The notes beneath the pieces were generated by a model, which did no database searches, had not been told where the DNA came from, and saw nothing but the letters and a program-made list of their open reading frames with translations. A program made the translations under genes and the position numbers. Below are positions 1 to 4,489 of a stretch of DNA of 6,845 nucleotides, one piece after another (position 1 is the stretch's first letter; each line of letters begins with the position of its first letter). The stretch is from an uncultured Eubacteriales bacterium (lineage in GTDB: Bacteria; Bacillota; Clostridia; Christensenellales; Borkfalkiaceae): assembly GCA_900554485.1 (NCBI GenBank), contig USHO01000058.1, positions 1 to 6,845 of the forward strand, written 5' to 3'.

Positions 1-417
1 CCCGCCGCGCCGAAACCGACCGTCGGGGAGAAACGGGAAAAACCCGTCGTGACCGAAATTGAAGACGAAACGACGACTTCCGCTCCGCCGGCAGGGAACA
101 TGAGCGCAGGCAAAATATGGGGGACGGTCGTCAGAAAACTTCACGCGGACAGGAACATAGTCCTCTGGGTCGCATGTCAGGATATGACGGCGAGTCTGAG
201 CGGCAATACTCTGGTTATCGCCGCCAACGACGAACCGGGGTATAACGCGGTTATAAAAGAACAGAATTTGCAGACGCTTACGGCTACGGTGCGTTCCGTC
301 GGCAATTACAACGTCAAAGTCGTGCTTGCGAAAGACGACAAAAAAGACGATTTTGAAGAGGGCGTCGCCGCCATTAAACGCAATACGGGCGTGTCGGACG
401 TTAAAATAAAAGATTAA
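1..417 (+). CDS. dnaX: DNA polymerase III subunit gamma/tau, C-terminal part (5' truncated)
   Basis: The reading frame is open from base 1 and ends at TAA 415-417, giving the last 138 residues of a longer protein; the GTG at 49 is internal, not a start. DnaX is the clamp-loader ATPase subunit, and its tau form bridges the loader to the polymerase. The ATPase domain lies outside the window. Visible are a Pro/Thr/Glu-rich linker (about the first 33 residues) and then a compact alpha/beta domain with the pattern IWGTVVRKL, hydrophobic strand NTLVIAA and a second strand NVKVVLA. That fits the tau C-terminal region of Gram-positive DnaX. The call rests mainly on this pattern plus the conserved order dnaX-ybaB-recR. 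The next gene starts 13 bases after the stop, so co-transcription is likely. The C-terminal domain alone is poorly conserved, so a search with the full gene would settle it. Confidence 0.88.
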   Translation, partial: PAAPKPTVGEKREKPVVTEIEDETTTSAPPAGNMSAGKIWGTVVRKLHADRNIVLWVACQDMTASLSGNTLVIAANDEPGYNAVIKEQNLQTLTATVRSVGNYNVKVVLAKDDKKDDFEEGVAAIKRNTGVSDVKIKD

Positions 418-430
418 AAGGAGTTAAAAT

Positions 431-772
431 ATGGCAGGATACAAGGGTGGTTTCGGCGGTTTCGGCGGCGGAAATCAGATGCAGCAACTTATGAAACAGG
501 CGCAGAAGATGCAGGAACAGATGGCTAAGGCGCAGGAAGAACTCGAAGAGGCGGAAATCGTCGGCGAGAGCGCGGGCGGTAAGGTCAAAGTTACCGTCAA
601 CGGCAAGAAGGTCGTTTCGGCGATAAACATCGATCCCGAAGTCGTCGACACCGAAGACATAGAAATGCTCGAAGACCTCATAATGGCTGCGCTTAACAAC
701 GCGTATTCGGCTGCAGACGAAATGCACGACGAAAAGATGGGCGCATTCGGCGGCGCTGGCGGAATGTTCTGA
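431..772 (+). CDS. ybaB: YbaB/EbfC family nucleoid-associated protein
   Basis: This 113-residue protein has the usual size for the family, whose members are small dimeric DNA-binding proteins that coat the nucleoid and are typically encoded between dnaX and recR. Residues 1-15 are Gly-rich, as in several Firmicute homologues. Residues 16-42 form a Gln/Met/Lys/Glu-rich helix (start QMQQLMKQAQKMQEQM). Next come the family core strands around GGKVKVTVNGKK (49-60), the strand SAINIDPEVV (63-72) and a C-terminal helix from EDIEMLEDLIMAALNNA (75-91). The tail is again Gly/Phe-rich. The start is fixed by AAGGAG at 418-423, seven bases upstream of the ATG. The stop TGA overlaps the recR ATG by one base (TGATG), which suggests translational coupling. 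The exact cellular role is not visible from sequence. Confidence 0.97.
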   Translation: MAGYKGGFGGFGGGNQMQQLMKQAQKMQEQMAKAQEELEEAEIVGESAGGKVKVTVNGKKVVSAINIDPEVVDTEDIEMLEDLIMAALNNAYSAADEMHDEKMGAFGGAGGMF

Positions 773-1365
773 TGGCGGCGTTTATAGAACCCATAGGCAA
801 ACTGGTCAATCAGTTCGCCAGACTGCCCGGCGTAGGGACCAAGACCGCGTTACGGTATGCGTATAAAATCATAAACATGACCGAAGACGAGGCTGCGGAA
901 TTCGCCGAGGCTGTCATCAATGCGAAAAAGAACGTGCGTTATTGCAAAATTTGCGGCAACTTCACCGATAAAGAAGTGTGCGACGTATGCTCGACGCGCG
1001 ATCATTCGGTCATCTGCGTGGTTAAAGAACCCAAAGACGTAATGGCGATGGAAAAGGCGCACGAATTCAAAGGCGTGTATCACGTTCTGCACGGCACCAT
1101 AAGCCCGATGGAGGGCGTGACTCCCGACGATATACGCATAAAGGAATTGCTGGCGCGCATTTCCGACGGCGGCGTCAAAGAAGTCATAATGGCGACCAAT
1201 CCCGACGTCGAGGGCGAGGCGACGGCGATGTATATTTCGTCGCTTATAAAGCCGCTGGGGATAAAGGTCACTAGACTGGCGCACGGCATACCGATCGGCG
1301 GTGAACTCGAATACGCCGACGAAGTTACGATTTCCCGCGCGTTGCTCGACAGAAAAGAGTTATAA
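772..1365 (+). CDS. recR: Recombination mediator protein RecR
   Basis: A complete 197-residue protein of normal RecR length. RecR works with RecO (and RecF) to load RecA onto SSB-covered single-stranded DNA in gap repair. All family parts are present in order. A helix-hairpin-helix motif, LPGVGTKTA, lies at residues 18-26. A four-cysteine zinc finger uses C58, C61, C70 and C73 (CKICGNF...CDVC). A Toprim domain starts near VICVVKEP (80-87) and includes HGTISPMEGVTPDDI (107-121) and ATNPDVEGEATA (141-152). The C-terminal HGIPIGGELEYADEVT (171-186) is the conserved Walker-B-like end. No key residue is missing. The start codon overlaps the ybaB stop, and a strong intrinsic terminator follows directly, so recR is the last gene of the operon. 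Confidence 0.99.
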   Translation: MAAFIEPIGKLVNQFARLPGVGTKTALRYAYKIINMTEDEAAEFAEAVINAKKNVRYCKICGNFTDKEVCDVCSTRDHSVICVVKEPKDVMAMEKAHEFKGVYHVLHGTISPMEGVTPDDIRIKELLARISDGGVKEVIMATNPDVEGEATAMYISSLIKPLGIKVTRLAHGIPIGGELEYADEVTISRALLDRKEL

Positions 1366-1396
1366 AAAATGCGGCTCGGTCGAGCCGTATTTTTTT
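1365..1396. terminator. Bidirectional intrinsic terminator between recR and the convergent membrane-protein gene
   Basis: The GC stem CGGCTC (1372-1377), loop GGTC and GAGCCG (1382-1387) is extended by a G-T pair and A-T pairs. It is preceded by an A tract (1364-1369) and followed by seven T (1390-1396). Read in either direction it gives a GC hairpin followed by a U tract, so it can end both the dnaX-ybaB-recR transcript and the leftward transcript. On the plus strand it sits right after the recR stop. Confidence 0.93.
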
Positions 1397-1469
1397 ATGT
1401 CGGACAAGAATAAAACAAACCTTGCCGAAACGTCGTCAGACCATGGTTTGTTTTATGCTTGTCTGGCAT
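1397..1469. repeat. Near-perfect 25-base inverted repeat with a 23-base spacer
   Basis: The left arm is 1397-1421 and the right arm 1445-1469. The 25-base arms are complementary at 22 positions. In RNA two of the three differences become G-U pairs, leaving one A-G mismatch. The inner parts are AT-rich (ATAAAACAAACC paired with GGTTTGTTTTAT). The loop (1422-1444) is TTGCCGAAACGTCGTCAGAC plus CAT. It starts immediately after the T tract of the recR terminator. It has no U tract of its own and no coding potential that I trust. It could be a transcript-end stabilising hairpin, a backup terminator structure or a small mobile/repetitive element. Confidence 0.85.
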
Positions 1470-1486
1470 CCGTCCAGGGATTCCGT

Positions 1487-1502
1487 TCGTCGTCACCGAC
1501 GA
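1487..1502 (-). other. Short hairpin just after the stop codon of the membrane-protein gene
   Basis: Read on the minus strand, this is a six-base-pair stem built on CGTCG / CGACG with a GTGA (GNRA-type) loop, directly downstream of the TAA at 1503-1505. There is no T tract, so it is not a terminator by itself. It may protect the 3' end of the leftward transcript. Such a short stem can also arise by chance. Confidence 0.3.
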
Positions 1503-3311
1503 TTATTCTTTACTCGCATCGAGTTCGGCGAGTTTCGCTTTGTATCCTTTTATTATAAGTCCGCTTTCATATGCGTAACTTCTCTTGCGGTAGAGCGCAC
1601 GTTCGTACTCCGCGGATTTGCATGTCTTTTCGGCAATGCCGAGCGTTTCGTCTTCGGCGGCGGCTTTCAGCGTTTTCAGCCGTTTGTAGAATTTACGCAG
1701 TTCTTCGTTGCTTTCGTCTATGAACGCCGTATATTCAGCCGCGACGCGGGCGTATTCGTCTGTGTCGTCGGCGTCTTCGTTTTCGTTTTTCTCTGCGGCT
1801 GTTTCGGTTTCCGCGGGAGTTTCCGTTTCGTTCTCGTCTGCGATTGTTTGCGCTTGAGACGCGGTATCGTCGACCGTCTCTTCGGTCGGCGTTTCCGGTT
1901 TTACGGACGTCTCGCAGGTTATCGTATCCGAAGACGTTTCTTCAATCGGCTCGGTTGCCGTTCCGGCAGGGGCGGTTTCTTCTTTTGTCGTTTCGTTTTC
2001 GTCAGACGGCTGCGCGTCGGCTGTCGCGGGCGCAACTTCGTCTGCGGATTTTTCTTCGAGGGCTTTCACGGTCGCGGCTTTCGCCTTTGCGTTTATGCGT
2101 CCGTTGAATACCGCCGCGTAGACTATAAGTATTATGCCGAAAGCGGTCAACGCCGCCGCGAGGTACGGCGCGAAATATAACGTAACCGTGCTATACGAGG
2201 TTATTTTTAACGATTTTGCAAGCGGAGCGAACCCGAAATGCAGCGCCGCCGTGACGGCTGCGCTTATAAGGAAAAACACCGCCGCGGTATAGCCGAGTTT
2301 TTTGGGTTTTATAAATCTGTCGTAAGCCGCAGACGTCATTTCGTCGCCGTCGGTACGGATATATTCGCAAAGGCGATCGCCCTCTGGCTGAACGAGTTTT
2401 CCGAGAGATCGGATGGTTACGGACGACGATATCGCCAGCAATGCCGAAGGTAAAAGGTATACGAACAGCGACAGCAAGAGCGTCGGGGTTATGTCGTTGC
2501 CGTTGCCCGTAAAGGCGTTGGCGAATACTTCGCATACATGCGATATGTATGTGTAGTCGCACGAAATTCCGTTTTCGTCGACGATGTAGGCGGACGACCC
2601 CGTCGCAGCGAAAAATCTGAACGTTGCGGCGCCGCTTTCGGAATACGACACTTTCATTACGGGCAACAGACAGACGATCGCGAGTAACCCGGCAGAACCG
2701 ACGAAACGCAGTAATCGGTAAAACCACGTTCCGAAAGACGGGCGGAGCAGGGACGAACACAGGTTGCCCGCCGCCGAAAGTATTATGCCGACGGCGGATA
2801 TGCCGCCGTACAGAATATAATATTTGCCGTAAAGCGTCACAGATAATTCGGAGACGTAAGAACCTATCTCTTTGCCGACTTCGTCGAACGTGAATATCAG
2901 CGAATTGAAGAACAGCGAATAAACGGTGTATCCGACCAGCGCGGCGAGAACGGCAAAATAAGAAGACGTCATGTCGATTGCGCCGATATGTCCGTTGCGG
3001 ATTTTAGCGAGCCACGCCACGATTTTTATTGCGGATATTGCCGCCGCCGCAAGGAATATCAACGGGAAAGCCGTATTCAGAATAAGAAGATAAGCCTTGG
3101 GATCGCTTGCGTTGCCGATCGTTTTAAGCGTCGACGTCAGAATCGTCAGCAGGCTGTAATTCCGCATCGCGCCGCTTTTTACGATGAGTTTTATAAGCGG
3201 TAAAAACGGAAGAGCAACGAATGCCGCCGCAGACAGAAAGCCGTACGCATATGCCGGTACAAGACTTTTCGTTTCGCGTTTCGCGCTTATCGGAAAGTTT
3301 CGCTGTTTCAT
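1503..3311 (-). CDS. Multi-pass membrane protein of unknown family with acidic linker and charged helical tail
   Basis: I do not recognise this 602-residue protein. It has about eight hydrophobic segments: roughly residues 19-44, 73-101, 117-140, 164-186, 202-220, 276-299, 340-362 and 376-402. Positive charge in the N-terminus and in the loops 102-112, 187-202 and 300-339 predicts N- and C-termini in the cytoplasm. The two halves look related: LPLIK...SGA (37-48) matches LPVMK...SGA (216-228), GNASD (66-70) matches GNGND (269-273), and VTLY...GIIL (158-178) matches VTLY...GIIL (376-395). Residues about 415-518 are a Thr/Glu/Ala/Asp-rich linker. Residues 519-602 are a charged, probably helical or coiled-coil tail (EELRKFYKRLKTLKAAAE). 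The start is supported by AAGGAGA at 3316-3322. It follows the lipid kinase gene after 24 bases and is probably co-transcribed. No catalytic motif is visible. Coding is credible because the frame is long, has a clear membrane pattern and is well placed. Confidence 0.88.
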   Translation of the reverse strand: MKQRNFPISAKRETKSLVPAYAYGFLSAAAFVALPFLPLIKLIVKSGAMRNYSLLTILTSTLKTIGNASDPKAYLLILNTAFPLIFLAAAAISAIKIVAWLAKIRNGHIGAIDMTSSYFAVLAALVGYTVYSLFFNSLIFTFDEVGKEIGSYVSELSVTLYGKYYILYGGISAVGIILSAAGNLCSSLLRPSFGTWFYRLLRFVGSAGLLAIVCLLPVMKVSYSESGAATFRFFAATGSSAYIVDENGISCDYTYISHVCEVFANAFTGNGNDITPTLLLSLFVYLLPSALLAISSSVTIRSLGKLVQPEGDRLCEYIRTDGDEMTSAAYDRFIKPKKLGYTAAVFFLISAAVTAALHFGFAPLAKSLKITSYSTVTLYFAPYLAAALTAFGIILIVYAAVFNGRINAKAKAATVKALEEKSADEVAPATADAQPSDENETTKEETAPAGTATEPIEETSSDTITCETSVKPETPTEETVDDTASQAQTIADENETETPAETETAAEKNENEDADDTDEYARVAAEYTAFIDESNEELRKFYKRLKTLKAAAEDETLGIAEKTCKSAEYERALYRKRSYAYESGLIIKGYKAKLAELDASKE

Positions 3312-3335
3312 ATATTCTCCTTGATCGCCCTGTTT

Positions 3336-4202
3336 TTACGGGCGGTAAACTCTGATACCGTTTCTGACAAGTGACAGATCGAAGTCGATGTCGTCGTACA
3401 ACTCGCCGTCTATCTGTATCGTGACGGGTTCGTCGAATTCGATTCTGACGTGATCCACGCTTTCCATGGTGGTAAAATCCTGTTCGAGAATTTTACCCTG
3501 CATAAGTTTTATAAAGGCGTGAGGGATGCGGCTTTTTTTGAGTTTGCCCGCTATAACGAAGTCGAGCGAGCCGTCGTCTATCACGGCTTTGGGGCACATT
3601 TTTATTCCGCCGCCGATTCTGAAACCGTTGCCGACGCAGGCTATAAGAGCCTCGCGTTCCTCGCTCGTTTCACCTCTTACGATACGGAATTTATAGAATC
3701 TGAAGTGTATGAGGCTGGATATAAGCGCGATAAGATATTGCAGTTTGCCTTTGAATATTTTCGCCCTTTTGCAGCGTTTAAGTACGTCTACGTCTATCCC
3801 CGTGCCGATTACGTTTATACCGCGCACTCCGCCGCAGACCATATAGTCCGTCTCTTTCGCTTCTCCGCTTAAAATCAGATCCAACGCCTCTTTTTCGTCG
3901 GCGGGAATTTTCGCCGCGGCGATGAAATCGTTGCCGGTGCCGGAAGGGATGATGCCCAGCCTTACCGTTTCGGGGTTTATGCCGTTAAGGACTTCGTTTA
4001 CCGTTCCGTCTCCGCCGAGCGCGATTATATCGGTCGCGCCCTCGTCGGAAAGTTTTTTCGCTATCTCTATAGCCTCTTTTTCGCGCGTGGTGAAGTGCGC
4101 CGTGAATTCGACGCCTTTGTCTTCGAGCATCTTAATAACCCGCGCCGCCTTCTTTCTGGCCTTGCCTCTGCTGGCGTGGGGATTGACGATTAAATCGTAC
4201 AT
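3336..4202 (-). CDS. Diacylglycerol kinase catalytic-domain (DagK/YegS/DgkB-type) lipid kinase
   Basis: This 288-residue protein has the size of the soluble DgkB/YegS lipid kinases, which transfer phosphate from ATP to diacylglycerol or a related lipid at the inner face of the membrane and so recycle lipid by-products of envelope polymer synthesis. Motifs in order are: N-terminal NPHASRGKA (7-15), nucleotide-site GGDGT (63-67), SGTGNDF (87-93), then the C-terminal beta domain with GNGFRIGGGIKMCPKA (191-206), DDGSLDF (209-215) and IDGE (264-267), whose Glu is the expected catalytic base. All key residues are present. The ATG is preceded by GGAGAAATC, a good ribosome binding site (GGAG at 4208-4211). 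It is the first gene of the leftward unit, 24 bases ahead of the membrane-protein gene. The precise lipid substrate cannot be read from sequence; sphingoid or other lipid kinase activity is possible within this family. Confidence 0.94.
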   Translation of the reverse strand: MYDLIVNPHASRGKARKKAARVIKMLEDKGVEFTAHFTTREKEAIEIAKKLSDEGATDIIALGGDGTVNEVLNGINPETVRLGIIPSGTGNDFIAAAKIPADEKEALDLILSGEAKETDYMVCGGVRGINVIGTGIDVDVLKRCKRAKIFKGKLQYLIALISSLIHFRFYKFRIVRGETSEEREALIACVGNGFRIGGGIKMCPKAVIDDGSLDFVIAGKLKKSRIPHAFIKLMQGKILEQDFTTMESVDHVRIEFDEPVTIQIDGELYDDIDFDLSLVRNGIRVYRP

Positions 4203-4226
4203 GATTTCTCCATTAAGTAAAAACTT

Positions 4227-4237
4227 CGCATTATGCG
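4227..4237. promoter_or_regulatory. Palindrome CGCATTATGCG in the leader of the lipid kinase gene
   Basis: A perfect 5+1+5 palindrome lies between the leftward -10 box (4248-4253) and the kinase ribosome binding site, at about the first transcribed bases. It could be an operator half-site pair or a small 5' hairpin. It is short enough to occur by chance, so the call is tentative. Confidence 0.3.
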
Positions 4238-4247
4238 ACTAATATAT

Positions 4248-4277
4248 ATTATATATACGGCGGGGCATAAATGCAAA
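4248..4277 (-). promoter_or_regulatory. Likely leftward sigma-A-type promoter for the kinase/membrane-protein unit
   Basis: On the minus strand a perfect TATAAT (-10) occupies 4253 to 4248, embedded in an alternating AT run. TTTGCA (4277 to 4272) matches the -35 consensus at four of six positions with an 18-base spacer. Transcription would begin near 4241, giving a leader of about 40 bases before the kinase ATG. The -10 is strong. The -35 is weak, so an activator may help or another -35 may be used. Confidence 0.55.
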
Positions 4278-4308
4278 CAAATTACGGCGAATTACGTCAA
4301 AAAGTAAA

Positions 4309-4336
4309 CCGAAAGTAAAATTTCGGCGATTTTTTT
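4309..4336 (+). terminator. Weak terminator-like hairpin with T7 tract upstream of the rightward promoter
   Basis: CCGAAA (4309-4314) and TTTCGG (4321-4326) pair around a GTAAAA loop, followed by CGA and seven T (4330-4336). It has only three GC pairs and there is no plus-strand gene ahead of it, so it would at most block stray rightward transcription. Alternatively it is simply A/T-tract DNA upstream of the promoter. Confidence 0.3.
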
Positions 4337-4378
4337 GTCTCAAATGCCCGATTTTCGCATAAAATCCGTATTTCAGCG

Positions 4379-4407
4379 TTGACAAAAGCGGGGTATGACT
4401 GTACAAT
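4379..4407 (+). promoter_or_regulatory. Strong sigma-A-type promoter for the repeat-protein gene
   Basis: TTGACA at 4379-4384 is a perfect -35. An exact 17-base spacer separates it from TACAAT at 4402-4407, a five-of-six -10. The start site would be near 4413-4415, leaving a leader of about 75 bases before the ATG at 4490. This is the best promoter in the window and suggests high basal expression of the downstream gene. Confidence 0.85.
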
Positions 4408-4430
4408 TAGTATATAAATATTTATTATAT

Positions 4431-4477
4431 GCGCGTAAGCGCGGTCGCCGATAGCCCGGGGGTGATTTCCGCGACCG
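4431..4477 (+). promoter_or_regulatory. Structured 5' leader: two adjacent stem-loops before the repeat-protein gene
   Basis: Hairpin 1 is GCGC-GTAA-GCGC (4431-4442) with a GNRA loop. Hairpin 2 pairs CGGTCGC (4442-4448) with GCGACCG (4471-4477), seven perfect pairs around a 22-base loop rich in C and G (4449-4470). The two stems compete for one base, 4442. The second stem ends just two bases before the GGAGAG ribosome binding site at 4480-4485 but does not cover it. Possible roles are mRNA stabilisation or translation control. I could not match it to a known riboswitch. Confidence 0.5.
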
Positions 4478-4489
4478 ACGGAGAGATAA

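Noticed and set aside
1422..2180. Long plus-strand open frame opposite the membrane-protein gene
   Set aside because: Its product is an Arg/Phe/Cys-rich antisense shadow of the Thr/Glu linker and tail region. It has no ribosome binding site or domain, and the opposite frame has a clear membrane pattern and start.
4295..4300. TTGACG on the minus strand as a -35 box for the kinase gene
   Set aside because: No acceptable -10 lies 16-19 bases downstream. The TATAAT at 4248-4253 is about 41 bases away.
4461..4477. Resemblance of GGGTGATTTCCGCG to the T-box antiterminator core
   Set aside because: The invariant UGG-N-ACC part is absent, the leader is only about 75 bases long, there is no terminator, and the downstream gene is not an amino-acid gene.
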